Under the pieces are notes generated by a model that was not told the DNA's origin, did no database searches, and saw only the letters and a program-made list of their open reading frames with translations. This document shows positions 24,109-32,310 of a DNA stretch of 64,000 bases, piece after piece. The number at the start of each line of letters is the position of its first letter. Within the stretch, counting starts at the first letter, position 1. This stretch comes from DASRJX01 sp035649235 (GTDB lineage: Bacteria > Acidobacteriota > Polarisedimenticolia > Gp22-AA2): the NCBI GenBank assembly GCA_035649235.1, contig DASRJX010000119.1, positions 19,904 through 83,903 on the forward strand, read 5' to 3'. The position numbers and the translations under genes are program-made.

Positions 24109-26100
24109 ATGGCTGATTTCGGCACCCTCTGCCTCCTGATGGCGCTCGCCACCGCGGGCTGGGCCATGGTGGCCTCCTACAACGGCTGGCGCATCCAATC
24201 GGGCGAGCTCATTCTGAGCGCCGAGCGCGCCGTGCTCGCCACCTGGGGACTGGTGGCTCTGGCCATCGTCGCCCTCGAGCACCTCATCTTCACGGACAGG
24301 TTCGACCTCGAGTACGTCGCCTCCTACTCCAACCGTGCGCTCCCGGCGATGTACAAGGTCGCGGCCCTGTGGGCCGGCCAGTCGGGGTCCATACTGTTCT
24401 GGGTCTTCATTCTCTGCACGTACTCGGTGATCGTGGTGCTGCTGCACCGGCGGCGCAACCGCGCCCTCATGCCGGTCGTGGTCACGACGCTCTCTGGCGT
24501 GACCGTGTTCTTCCTCCTCCTCCTGTGCTTCCTCGCCCGTCCGTTCGTCGGGCTGTCGCACGCGCCGCCGGACGGCATGGGGATGAACCCGCAGCTGCAG
24601 AACCCCTTCATGGCGATCCACCCGCCCTGTCTCTACCTGGGCTACGTCGGACTGACGGTGCCGTTCGCGTTCGCCATAGCGGCGCTCGCGACGGGGAAGA
24701 CGAGCGACACCTGGTTCCGCACCACGCGGCGCTTCACCATCGTCTCGTGGTTCGTGCTCGGGACCGGCATCCTCCTCGGTGGCTGGTGGGCCTACGTCGA
24801 GCTCGGCTGGGGCGGGTGCTGGGCCTGGGACCCGGTCGAGAACGCCTCCTTCATCCCCTGGCTGACGACGACCGCCTTCCTGCACTCGGTCATGATCGAA
24901 GAGCGCAAGAAGATGCTCCGCGTGTGGAACATGTCGCTGGTCATCATGAGCTTCCTGCTGTCGATCCTCGGCACCTTCATCACGCGGAGCGGCGTGATCT
25001 CCTCCGTCCACTCGTTCACGCGGTCCGACATCGGCCCGATGTTCGCCGGGTTCCTCGGGCTGTGCGTGGTGGTCTCGGTGGGGCTCCTCCTGCACCGCCT
25101 GCCCCTCCTCCAGAGCGAGCATCGGCTGGATTCCTTCGTGTCGCGCGAGAGCACGTTCCTGTTCAACAATCTCCTGCTCGTGGGCGCCGCCTTCGCGGTG
25201 CTCTGGGGCACGCTGTTCCCGATCATCTCGGAGGCGGTGCGGGGGGTGAAGATCACCGTCGGCCCGCCGTTCTTCAACGAGATCTTCGTGCCGATCACAT
25301 TCGCAATCATGACCCTCAGCGCCATCTGCCCGATCATCGCCTGGCGCCGCGCCACGCCGCACAAGCTGCTGGAGAAGATCCGGATCCCGTTCGGGGCCAT
25401 GGTCGCCGCGACCGCCCTCATGGTGGCGTTCGGCATGAGGGATCTCTACGCTCTCGTCTCGTTCGCGCTCTCGGCCTTCGTCATCGCGACGACGGTGATG
25501 GAGTTCTATTGGGGGACGCGGGCGCGCCGCCGCGCCACCCAGGAGCGCTGGCTCGCGGCCTTCTGGAACCTGCTCGACCGCAACAAGCGGCGCTACGGCG
25601 GCTTCGTGGTCCATCTGGGGATCGTCCTGATCGTCATCGGCGTCACGGGGTCGAGCGCCTTCAAGAAGGAAGCCTCGGCGACGCTGGGCCGCGGCGAGGC
25701 GTTCTCGGTCGGCCGGTTCGAGCTCCGCCTGGAGGAGATCGTGAGCCGCGACACGCCGAACCACGAGTTCCTCGGGGCGCGCCTGGCGGTGCTCGACGGC
25801 GGGCACCAGGTCGGCACGCTTCTGCCCGGTCAGAATTTCTACAAGGCGGGCCAGGACCCCTCGTCGGAGGTGGACATCCGGTCCACGCTGCGGGAGGACC
25901 TCTACCTCATCATGACCGGGTTCGATCCGCAGCAGGGGCGGGCGACGCTCAAGGCCTACATCAACCCGCTGGTGAACTGGATCTGGATCGGCGGCTTGGT
26001 CCTGATCCTGGGGTCGTGGTTCGCCATGCTCCCCGACCTGCGCGAGCGCCGCCGGACGGCCGAAGCCCGGCTCCGGGAACTGCAGCCGCATGCGATCTGA
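24109..26100 (+). CDS. ccmF: Cytochrome c heme lyase subunit CcmF
   Basis: 663 residues, a polytopic protein of about 15 helices that attaches heme from holo-CcmE to apocytochrome CxxCH motifs. The tryptophan-rich heme-handling motif WAYVELGWGGCWAWDPVEN lies at about 228-246. Conserved histidines occur in MAIHPPCLYLGY (about 170) and in the LHSVMIEERKKML region. A C-terminal periplasmic domain (about 515-620, SSAFKKEASATLGRGEAF) is followed by a last helix. The length is normal. It starts 27 bases after ccmE, and its stop overlaps ccmH by 11 bases. Confidence 0.95.
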   Translation: MADFGTLCLLMALATAGWAMVASYNGWRIQSGELILSAERAVLATWGLVALAIVALEHLIFTDRFDLEYVASYSNRALPAMYKVAALWAGQSGSILFWVFILCTYSVIVVLLHRRRNRALMPVVVTTLSGVTVFFLLLLCFLARPFVGLSHAPPDGMGMNPQLQNPFMAIHPPCLYLGYVGLTVPFAFAIAALATGKTSDTWFRTTRRFTIVSWFVLGTGILLGGWWAYVELGWGGCWAWDPVENASFIPWLTTTAFLHSVMIEERKKMLRVWNMSLVIMSFLLSILGTFITRSGVISSVHSFTRSDIGPMFAGFLGLCVVVSVGLLLHRLPLLQSEHRLDSFVSRESTFLFNNLLLVGAAFAVLWGTLFPIISEAVRGVKITVGPPFFNEIFVPITFAIMTLSAICPIIAWRRATPHKLLEKIRIPFGAMVAATALMVAFGMRDLYALVSFALSAFVIATTVMEFYWGTRARRRATQERWLAAFWNLLDRNKRRYGGFVVHLGIVLIVIGVTGSSAFKKEASATLGRGEAFSVGRFELRLEEIVSRDTPNHEFLGARLAVLDGGHQVGTLLPGQNFYKAGQDPSSEVDIRSTLREDLYLIMTGFDPQQGRATLKAYINPLVNWIWIGGLVLILGSWFAMLPDLRERRRTAEARLRELQPHAI

Positions 26101-26650
26101 CGCGGTACCCGGCGACCGTCCGCGAGGACTCTACGCGCGGCCCGGGCGGCGGGCCGCCGGGATCGCAAGGGTCCTGGCGATCGGCTCCGTCCTCGCACTG
26201 GCGCCCGTGCCGCCGGCCCCCGCTGCCGAGACGACCCCGCAGGAGCGCGCCGAGCACGCCCTGATGTGCTTCTGCGGCTGCTCCGACCTGACCATCAGGA
26301 CCTGCAGCTGCGGCACTGCGGCGCGCGTCAAGGAGGACATCGCGCGCCGGCTGGCGTCGGGTGCGACGGTCGACCAGGTGATCGAGGCCTACGTCGCGCA
26401 GCACGGCGAGCAGATCCGCTCCGCTCCCACCAAGCGGGGCTTCAACCTCCTGGCGTGGGTGGTGCCGTTCGCCGCCATCCTGGCGGCGGGAGGCCTGATC
26501 GTGGCCTTGATTCGGCGCTGGCAGGCACGCGGCGCCGTGGAGGGGGCAGTCGTCGGGGCGGGGGGGTCGGCCTCGCCGCTCGCGAATCTCTCGAGCGCCG
26601 ACCGCAAGATGCTCGAGCGCGTCGAGCGTGAGTTCCGAAGGGATCTCTGA
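26090..26650 (+). CDS. ccmH: CcmH-type apocytochrome c thiol reductase, CFCGC variant
   Basis: 186 residues. A signal or anchor segment (about 25-45) is followed by a short helical domain with MCFCGCSDLTIRTCSCG (about 58-75), then a membrane helix (WVVPFAAILAAGGLIVALIRRW) and a cytoplasmic tail. CcmH/CycL proteins reduce the CxxCH thiols of apocytochrome c; the usual motif is LRCxxC, whereas here the cysteines are denser (CFCGC plus CSC). The ATG at 26090 lies within ccmF, and its TGA shares a base with the next start (TGATG). Confidence 0.85.
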   Translation: MRSDAVPGDRPRGLYARPGRRAAGIARVLAIGSVLALAPVPPAPAAETTPQERAEHALMCFCGCSDLTIRTCSCGTAARVKEDIARRLASGATVDQVIEAYVAQHGEQIRSAPTKRGFNLLAWVVPFAAILAAGGLIVALIRRWQARGAVEGAVVGAGGSASPLANLSSADRKMLERVEREFRRDL

Positions 26651-26970
26651 TGCTCGCGCTCGCGGGGATCTTCATGACCTTGCTCGCCTGCTGGCTCGTG
26701 CTCGCCCCCCTGCTGACGCGTGCCGCCGCGCCGCTCACCGACGGTCCGGACCGCCTGGCGGAGTTGCACGAGCTCGAGACGCTGCGGGAGGTCACTTACG
26801 AGACGCTGCGCGACATCGAATTCGACTACCACGCCGGCAAGATCTCGGAGGCCGACTACCGGGAGCTGACCGACCGTTACAAGGCGGAGGCGCTCCAGCT
26901 GGTGCGCCGCATCGACGCGCTCGGCGCGGCGGCGCGCCCCGCCGAGGGGCGGCCGCGGGACCCCTCTTGA
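26650..26970 (+). CDS. ccmI: CcmI-like short membrane protein
   Basis: 106 residues: one N-terminal helix (LALAGIFMTLLACWLVLAPLL), then a charged helical part with LREVTYETLRDIEFDYHAGKISEADYRELTDRYKAEAL (read in pieces). This matches the N-terminal domain of CcmI/CycH, which presents apocytochrome c to the heme lyase, but the large C-terminal TPR domain is absent. The start is TGATG-coupled to ccmH, and its TGA overlaps the TTG start of ccmA. The gene symbol rests on position plus the short similarity. Confidence 0.65.
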   Translation: MLALAGIFMTLLACWLVLAPLLTRAAAPLTDGPDRLAELHELETLREVTYETLRDIEFDYHAGKISEADYRELTDRYKAEALQLVRRIDALGAAARPAEGRPRDPS

Positions 26971-27725
26971 GGGCCGGCTCCGCCTCGCCCGCGGCGTCCC
27001 GTGAAGTCGTCGTCGAGGCGGAGCGGCTGGGCCGGAGGTACGGCGCGCACGCGGCCCTCGACGGTCTCGACCTCCTCGTCGAACGAGGGGAGTCGATCCT
27101 CCTCCTCGGCCCCAACGGCGCGGGCAAGTCGACGCTGCTGCGGATCCTGGCCACCCTGCTGCGCCCATCCGAGGGCCGGCTGGAGCTGTTCGGGGCCGAC
27201 CCCAGGGCGTCCGACCGCGCGGCGCTGCGCCGGCGCCTCAGTCTCCTGTCGCACCAGACCTACCTGTACGACCATCTGACGGCGGAGGAGAACCTCCAGT
27301 TCTACGGCCGCCTCTACGGCAGCCGCCCGGCGGACGGGGACCTGCGCTCCGCCCTGCGGGAAGTCGCCCTCGAGGAGAGGCGAACCGAGCAGGTCCGCGC
27401 TCTCTCCCGCGGCATGCAGCAGCGGCTGGCGATCGCGCGGGCGTTCCTCCACCGGCCGGAGCTTCTGCTGCTGGACGAGCCGTTCACCGGGCTGGACCGT
27501 CAGGGAGCCGATCGCCTGCAGGCGATGCTGCGGGACCGGATCCACGAGGGCGCCACCTGCGTCCTGGCCACCCACGACTTCGCCACGGCCCTGACGCTCG
27601 CGACCCGCGTCGTCGTCCTGGACGCCGGCCGGGCCGTCGTCGACCGCCCGGCCGCCGGCCTCGACCCCGCGGGGCTGGAAGAGCTCTATCGCCGGTCGAC
27701 CCGATCGGCCCCTTCGTTCCCGTGA
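26967..27725 (+). CDS. ccmA: Heme ABC exporter ATP-binding protein CcmA
   Basis: 252 residues. ABC ATPase with Walker A GPNGAGKST (48-56), Q-loop SHQTYLYDHLTAEEN, signature LSRGMQQRLAIARAF, Walker B LLLLDEPF and switch His in LATHDF. With CcmB it releases holo-CcmE from CcmC in the system I heme pathway. No ATG is available; the TTG at 26967 overlaps the preceding stop (TTGA) and gives a normal-length N-terminus (RAGSASPAASREV), so a TTG start is assigned. The longer open frame upstream is a shadow of ccmH and ccmI. Confidence 0.9.
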   Translation: MRAGSASPAASREVVVEAERLGRRYGAHAALDGLDLLVERGESILLLGPNGAGKSTLLRILATLLRPSEGRLELFGADPRASDRAALRRRLSLLSHQTYLYDHLTAEENLQFYGRLYGSRPADGDLRSALREVALEERRTEQVRALSRGMQQRLAIARAFLHRPELLLLDEPFTGLDRQGADRLQAMLRDRIHEGATCVLATHDFATALTLATRVVVLDAGRAVVDRPAAGLDPAGLEELYRRSTRSAPSFP

Positions 27726-28399
27726 GCTACTTCCGGATCGTGGGGCTGGTCGCGTGGAAGGACCTGCGCACCGAGATGCGCAGCCGCGAGCAGGCCGTGA
27801 GCGTGCTGGTCTTCGCGCTGCTGATCCTGGTCGTCTTCAACTTCGCCTTCGACTTCACCATCATTGACTTCCGGAGCCTCGGGCCGGGCATCCTGTGGGT
27901 CGCCTTCCTCTTCTCCGGAGTGCTGGCGCTGAACCATTCCTTCCGTATCGAGCGCGAGCAGGACCGCATCGAGGGCATCCTCATGGCCCCGATCGACCGC
28001 AGCGCGTTCTACCTGGGGAAGGTGCTCGCCACGGTGCTGTTCATGGCCGCGGTCGAGGCCGTGCTCGTGCCGCTGGCCGCCATTCTCTTCAACCAGACGC
28101 TGGGCGGCCGCCTGGGGCTGATGTTCCTCGCCCTGGTCCTGAACACCATCGGGTTCGCCGCGGTCGGCACCCTGTTCGCGGCGGTGACCACGCAGACCCG
28201 GCGCAGCGAGGTGCTCCTGCCGGTGCTGCTGTTCCCCGCGGCCGTGCCGATCGCCTTAGCGGCCGTCCGCGCCACGTCGCACATCCTGGCGGGCGGACCG
28301 TTCGTGCACTACGCCCACTGGATCTACCTCGCGGCGGCCTACGACCTGGTGTTCCTGGCCGCCTCGGTCCTGCTGTTCGACTACGCGCTGCAGGACTGA
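27722..28399 (+). CDS. ccmB: Heme exporter permease CcmB
   Basis: 225 residues with six membrane helices. Family features include the N-terminal WKDLRTEMRSREQAVSVLVF, then FSGVLALNHSFRIEREQDRIEG and APIDRSAFYLGK, and LLPVLLFPAAVPIALAA. It is the membrane partner of CcmA. The GTG start overlaps the ccmA stop (GTGA). It is followed after 48 bases by ccmC. Confidence 0.93.
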   Translation: MSYFRIVGLVAWKDLRTEMRSREQAVSVLVFALLILVVFNFAFDFTIIDFRSLGPGILWVAFLFSGVLALNHSFRIEREQDRIEGILMAPIDRSAFYLGKVLATVLFMAAVEAVLVPLAAILFNQTLGGRLGLMFLALVLNTIGFAAVGTLFAAVTTQTRRSEVLLPVLLFPAAVPIALAAVRATSHILAGGPFVHYAHWIYLAAAYDLVFLAASVLLFDYALQD

Positions 28400-28447
28400 G
28401 ACGCCCGGAGGAGGTTCGAGGCACGGGCCGGTGGTATCATCCGCGCC

Positions 28448-29164
28448 ATGCTCGAGCGGGCTCTGTTCGCAGTCACCGCGGGGCTGGTCCCCGCGTCGCT
28501 CTACATGATCTTCCTCGTGGCGCCCACGGAAGGAAAGATGGGCGTCGTCCAGCGCATCTTCTACTTTCACGTCCCCTCCGCCTTCATGGCGTTCCTGGGC
28601 GTGGCCGTGTGCGCCGTGGCGAGCGCGCTCTATCTGTACCGGAAGGACCGTCGGTTCGACATCGCGGCGCACGCCGGGGCGGAGCTGGGCGTGCTGTTCT
28701 GCAGCATCGTCCTGATCACGGGTCCGATCTGGGCCCGACCGGTGTGGGGCGTGTGGTGGACCGGCGAGGTGCGGCTGACGTCCACGCTCATCCTCTGGCT
28801 CATCTACGTGGGCTACCTCCTCCTGCGGCAGAACGCGGACGACCGGGACCAGGCGGCGCGCTGGGCCGCCATCGTCGGCATCGTCGGGGCGCTCGACATG
28901 CCGATCATCTATAAGTCGGTCGAGTGGTGGCGCGGCCTGCACCCCAAGGTCCTCAAGATCTCGGGAGGCGGCGGACTCGACCCGGTCATGGAGAGAACGC
29001 TCCTGGTCTGCACCGTGACCATGCTGGGCCTCTTTTCCTGCCTGTTCCTGGAGCGCTTCCGGCTCGGCCGCCTCCGCGACGAAGTCGAGAGGCTCGAGGC
29101 GGATGCCGCGCGCCGGGAGGCGCGCGGTTCGCGCTCCCCGCAGCCGGCGGGCGTCGCGCCATGA
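28448..29164 (+). CDS. ccmC: Heme handling protein CcmC
   Basis: 238 residues, six membrane helices, a member of the heme-handling protein family. RIFYFHVPSAFMAFL carries the first conserved His, and the tryptophan-rich site is WARPVWGVWWTGEVRLTSTL, which loads heme onto CcmE. The region before the start contains a -10-like TATCAT (28435-28440) but no good -35, so an internal promoter is only possible. The C-terminal tail (about 205-238) is charged. Its TGA overlaps ccmD (ATGA). Confidence 0.93.
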   Translation: MLERALFAVTAGLVPASLYMIFLVAPTEGKMGVVQRIFYFHVPSAFMAFLGVAVCAVASALYLYRKDRRFDIAAHAGAELGVLFCSIVLITGPIWARPVWGVWWTGEVRLTSTLILWLIYVGYLLLRQNADDRDQAARWAAIVGIVGALDMPIIYKSVEWWRGLHPKVLKISGGGGLDPVMERTLLVCTVTMLGLFSCLFLERFRLGRLRDEVERLEADAARREARGSRSPQPAGVAP

Positions 29165-29412
29165 ACTGTCCCGAGCCCGGCGCGCTCCTGGCGGGCCTCC
29201 TGGCCGCCATCCAGGAGGCCGCGCCTCAAGCCACCTTCACTGCCGCCGATGCGGCGGCACGGCCCGAGGTCGTGCAGCGCGGGTTCCGCTTCCTGACGGC
29301 GGCGTACAGCGTCGTCTGGGTGATCCTCGCCGTCTACCTCCTCACGCTCTCGATCCGCCAGCGCCGCCTGGCGCAGCAGATCCGCCGGCTGCGCGAGCGC
29401 CTCGGCCTGTAG
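29161..29412 (+). CDS. ccmD: CcmD-like small membrane protein
   Basis: 83 residues starting at ATG 29161, coupled by ATGA to ccmC. The first half is soluble; the second half has one helix followed by a basic tail, FLTAAYSVVWVILAVYLL then RQRRLAQQIRRLRERLGL, the normal arrangement of CcmD, which stabilises CcmE release from the CcmABC complex. The 45-residue N-terminal extension is longer than usual for CcmD (about 60-70 residues in total). Confidence 0.75.
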   Translation: MNCPEPGALLAGLLAAIQEAAPQATFTAADAAARPEVVQRGFRFLTAAYSVVWVILAVYLLTLSIRQRRLAQQIRRLRERLGL

Positions 29413-29450
29413 GCCGCTCCGGGGACTCCACGACGCAGGGAGGAGGGCCG

Positions 29451-29993
29451 ATTCGCATCGCGGTGTTCGGAGGGTCGGAGCCCCTGGACGGCAGTCCGGA
29501 GTACGCCGAGGCGGCCGAGATTGGACGGCTGCTGGCGCTCTCGGGCTTCACGGTCCTGAACGGCGGCTACGGAGGCGTCATGGAGGCCTCGGCGCGCGGC
29601 GCCCGCGCCGCCGGTGGCCGTAGTGTCGGGGTCACGACTCGCTCCTTCACCTTCCGCTCCGGAGCGAATCCGTTCGTCGACACCGAGATCTGCGAGCCGG
29701 ACCTTTTCTCGCGGACGCAACGCCTGATCGAGGATGCCTCCGGATTCATCATCCTGCCGGGCCGCTCGGGAACGCTCGCCGAGCTCGCCTTCCTCTGGGC
29801 GCTGCGCAAGGCGGACCTCCTCGGCCCCAAGCCGATCCTCCTGCTGGGCGGCATCTGGGAGGAGCTGCTGGGACACCTGCGCCGGCTCCGGCTGCTCGAT
29901 CCCGTGGCCGACGAGGCCTCCCGGCTCGTCCGGAGCCCCCGCGAGGCGGTGGAGGCCCTGACGCGCGCCCTGCGAGCGCCGGCGACGGAATGA
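29451..29993 (+). CDS. LOG/TIGR00725-like Rossmann protein with apparent ATT start
   Basis: 180 residues when read from ATT 29451 (IRIAVFGGSEP). Family members begin MRIAVFGGS, so the ATT aligns with their ATG, and AGGGAGGAGG (29438-29447) lies 4 bases upstream. The only canonical in-frame start nearby is GTG 29463, which would remove the first beta-strand and sits 16 bases from that Shine-Dalgarno sequence. The phosphate-binding loop reads NGGYGGVMEASARGA, and PGRSGTLAELAFLW matches the LOG PGGxGTxxE motif with Gly-Gly changed to Gly-Arg-Ser. It may act on nucleotides (phosphoribohydrolase-like), but the reaction is not known. It follows ccmD by 38 bases. Confidence 0.7.
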   Translation: MRIAVFGGSEPLDGSPEYAEAAEIGRLLALSGFTVLNGGYGGVMEASARGARAAGGRSVGVTTRSFTFRSGANPFVDTEICEPDLFSRTQRLIEDASGFIILPGRSGTLAELAFLWALRKADLLGPKPILLLGGIWEELLGHLRRLRLLDPVADEASRLVRSPREAVEALTRALRAPATE

Positions 29994-30116
29994 AGCCTCG
30001 CCGGGGGCGGTGCGCAGGCCGCGCCGCTCCTGTATGGCCTCGTTCGTCGACGCCAATCAGCCGGCGGAGACATGGGATCGCCGCGGCGAGGCGCCGGGAG
30101 TTCCGCAAGCGGCCGG

Positions 30117-30145
30117 TTGAAGAGCGCCGCCTTAGCCCCTATAAT
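30117..30145 (+). promoter_or_regulatory. Sigma-70 promoter for lepB
   Basis: TTGAAG (30117-30122) and a perfect TATAAT (30140-30145) are separated by 17 bases. Transcription would start near 30152, leaving a leader of only about 17 bases before the lepB ATG at 30169 and excluding in-frame starts further upstream. Confidence 0.8.
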
Positions 30146-30168
30146 CGCCCCCCTTGCATGGGTTCGAT

Positions 30169-30867
30169 ATGACCTCGGCGGATACTCCCAAGAGCCTGAT
30201 CAGGGACTACTTCGAGACGATCGTCACGTGCGTAATCTTCGTCCTGTTCGCGCGCACGTTCGTCTTCCAGCAGTCCAAGATCCCAACGGGATCCATGATC
30301 CCGACGCTCCTGATCGGCGACTACATCATGGTGAACAAGTTCGTGTACGCGCAAGGGTCGGACGATGTGCCTCTGCTGGGCGCGGTGGAGCGCGCGCTGT
30401 TTCCGATGCGCGACGTGCGCCGCGGCGACATCGTCGTGTTCAAGTTCCCGGAGGAGCCCGAGAAGGACTACATCAAGCGCGTCGTCGGCCTGCCGGGCGA
30501 GACGGTCGAGATCCGCGATCGGCAGGTCTACATCGACGGCCAGCCGCTCGACGAGACCTACAAGATGCACCGCAACCCGCGCGGATTGAACATCGACCAG
30601 GACAACTATCCCGCCACCAAGGTCCCCCCCACCGCCTACTTCTGCATGGGGGACAACCGCGACAACAGCCGCGACAGCCGATCGTGGGGCTTCGTGCCGC
30701 GCGATTTCGTGAAAGGCCGCGCCTTCATGATCTGGTGGTCCTATGACGAGGACCGGGACGCCTACCTGAAGACGTCCGTCAGGGACCGCGTGCAGGGGAT
30801 CTGGTCGAAGGTCAGCCACCTGTTCACGAAGTCCCGTTGGGATCGGACGTTCCGGATCATCCGCTGA
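30169..30867 (+). CDS. lepB: Signal peptidase I
   Basis: 232 residues. One N-terminal membrane helix (about 16-33) then the S26A catalytic boxes: PTGSMIPTLLIGDYIMVNKF with the nucleophilic Ser (box B), RRGDIVVFKFPEEP (box C), DYIKRVVGLPGETVEIR with the general-base Lys (box D) and YFCMGDNRDNSRDSRSWGFV (box E). It cleaves signal peptides on the periplasmic face. It has its own promoter. The 3' end overlaps the convergent transposase-like gene by 11 bases. Confidence 0.95.
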   Translation: MTSADTPKSLIRDYFETIVTCVIFVLFARTFVFQQSKIPTGSMIPTLLIGDYIMVNKFVYAQGSDDVPLLGAVERALFPMRDVRRGDIVVFKFPEEPEKDYIKRVVGLPGETVEIRDRQVYIDGQPLDETYKMHRNPRGLNIDQDNYPATKVPPTAYFCMGDNRDNSRDSRSWGFVPRDFVKGRAFMIWWSYDEDRDAYLKTSVRDRVQGIWSKVSHLFTKSRWDRTFRIIR

Positions 30868-31381
30868 CCGAAGGGCGCGGGCGAGGAGCCCGACGCTCCG
30901 GCATCTCGGGGAGATCGACGGTGGCCGGAGCCGTACCCGCGCCAGCCCAGGGGCGCACGCTCGACCAGGGCCACTCCCTCGGCAGCCGCACCAGTCCCGC
31001 CAGAACCGGGCTCCGATGCAGCAGGTCGGCGCGCCGGGCAATCTGCTGCAGCCCCTGAAGCGCCGCCATCTGGTCCGCGTCCTGCCAGACCAGTCCGAGC
31101 CGGCCCCGCCGCCAGTTCCACTCGCGAGCGAAGCGCGCCTTGAGTCGTCTCACGATCACCTGGACCGAGCGCGGGTCGCCATCCGGCGTGGCGACGATCA
31201 GCCGCACGCGGTCCGGCAGCACCACGAAGGCGTGCAGGTGAAACGCCAGACGCCGGCGCAGGTGCCCGAGGACGCGGCAGAAGAGGCGCGCGGCCTCGGC
31301 GTCGCCGAGCACCGGACGGTCACCGTAGGTCCAGAGCGTCAGCAGGTAGGCGCACTTCTCTCCCGATGCTCCACGCATCAT
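30857..31381 (-). CDS. REP-associated tyrosine transposase-like protein, catalytic residues lost
   Basis: 174 residues from ATG 31381. The fold pattern of the IS200-like Y1 transposase family is kept: FVVLPDRVRLIV, VIVRRLKARFAREWN, LGLVWQDADQM, and PVLAGLVRLPREWPWSSVRP. However, the metal-binding HUH motif (usually MPNHVHLL) is changed to LPDRVRLI, and the expected Tyr in the xYIHxNP segment is Leu (DLLHRSP). It is therefore unlikely to cut DNA and may be a domesticated or decaying copy. No terminal hairpins were recognised around it. A TTG/GTG extension to 31459 is possible. Confidence 0.65.
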   Translation of the reverse strand: MMRGASGEKCAYLLTLWTYGDRPVLGDAEAARLFCRVLGHLRRRLAFHLHAFVVLPDRVRLIVATPDGDPRSVQVIVRRLKARFAREWNWRRGRLGLVWQDADQMAALQGLQQIARRADLLHRSPVLAGLVRLPREWPWSSVRPWAGAGTAPATVDLPEMPERRAPRPRPSVSG

Positions 31382-31523
31382 CTCCTCCCGTACGGCTCTC
31401 GCCCCGTCGTGACGCGGCGGTCGGGCCCGGTGGAGTGCAAGAGCGGTGCGAGGAGACACGACGCTGCGCCGTGGCGGGATAGAAGCCGGCGGGGCATGGC
31501 GGACGTTCGCCCGTGGTCACGAC

Positions 31524-31553
31524 AAGGACTGTGATGGACGCGGAAGGACTGTG
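31524..31553 (+). repeat. Two 10-base direct repeats
   Basis: AAGGACTGTG occurs at 31524-31533 and 31544-31553, a 20-base period, in the gap between the YtxH-like gene and the transposase-like gene. Such phasing could be a dimeric regulator site or chance. Confidence 0.35.
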
Positions 31554-31558
31554 CTGCC

Positions 31559-31819
31559 TCAGCGGCGCGCGCTCTCGTCGAGCGCATCCTCGAGGATGGT
31601 TCGCGCAGCGTCGGCGGCGCGGAACCAGGAGTCGCTCAGCCGGGCGGGCGCCTCGCGGGCGGCCCGCTCCACGGATCGCGCAGCCTTCTTCACGCGCTCG
31701 CGGTTCCGGCGCCCCGATTCGGGCGCGGTCAGGTAGGCGATGATCGCCCCCGCGGCCGCGCCGGCGAGGAAAGCGACGAGGATATGTGAGCCCTTGAACC
31801 CTCCGCCCTCAGTGGCCAT
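31559..31819 (-). CDS. YtxH-domain small membrane protein
   Basis: 86 residues starting at ATG 31819 (11-base overlap with the DUF948 gene upstream). A Gly/Ala-rich helix, ILVAFLAGAAAGAIIAYLTAP (about 12-32), is followed by the YtxH signature APESGRRNRERVKK and an amphipathic, charged helical tail. YtxH proteins are small envelope or stress proteins with no defined activity. The larger open frame in the same phase continues upstream but has no coding character. Confidence 0.75.
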   Translation of the reverse strand: MATEGGGFKGSHILVAFLAGAAAGAIIAYLTAPESGRRNRERVKKAARSVERAAREAPARLSDSWFRAADAARTILEDALDESARR

Positions 31820-32294
31820 CGAGCGACTCCTCGGAGGCGCGCATGGAGGGGACCGGAGCGCCTCCTCCCGCATCGGCTTCCTCGTCCGCGGCGTCGCCCT
31901 CGGATTCCTGGCCGGCGTCCCCGTCTCCGGACCGACCACGCCTCGCCGTGAAGGCGCCCAGACCGGCGAGCAGGGCAGGCCCCACGGCACCCAGCACGGT
32001 CCCTGCAATCTGAAGGGAGCGTCGCAGGTTCTGCAACGTCTGGCCGAGGCTCGCGGCGGAGTCGAAGAGCGGCTTGAGCCGCTCCCCTTCCCCTTCCAGA
32101 GTGACACCGATCCGGTTCATGCGGGCCGCTGTCTCCGACAACTCCCGCAGGGCGTGCTCCAGGCGGGGCGCGGTTGTGTCCGCGAACTGCTTGACGCTCT
32201 TGAGCGTCTGGACGGCGTGATAGAAGACGGGCAGCAGGGCGCCGACCAGAACGGCCAGCAGGACGAGTCCTATGACGACCGCTGCATCCTGCAT
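31809..32294 (-). CDS. DUF948-like membrane protein
   Basis: 161 residues: an N-terminal helix (VVIGLVLLAVLVGALLPVFY), then a long helical, probably coiled-coil segment (VKQFADTTAPRLEHALRELSETAARMN) as in DUF948, a second hydrophobic segment (AGTVLGAVGPALLAGLGAF) and an acidic Gly/Glu/Asp-rich tail. DUF948 and YtxH genes are commonly adjacent, and here they overlap by 11 bases. The region just upstream contains the palindrome GTTACTGTAAC at 32311-32321, which could be an operator. Confidence 0.7.
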   Translation of the reverse strand: MQDAAVVIGLVLLAVLVGALLPVFYHAVQTLKSVKQFADTTAPRLEHALRELSETAARMNRIGVTLEGEGERLKPLFDSAASLGQTLQNLRRSLQIAGTVLGAVGPALLAGLGAFTARRGRSGDGDAGQESEGDAADEEADAGGGAPVPSMRASEESLDGH

Positions 32295-32310
32295 TGTGGT
32301 CCTCCCTTCC

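Noticed and set aside
23569..26091. 840-codon open frame on the minus strand opposite ccmE/ccmF
   Set aside because: Antisense shadow of ccmF, whose tryptophan motif and helices are intact; no start signal or recognisable domain on the minus strand.
30857..31460. Complete IS200/IS605 or REP transposon
   Set aside because: No terminal hairpins, target repeats or second ORF were seen, and the catalytic HUH and Tyr residues are missing.
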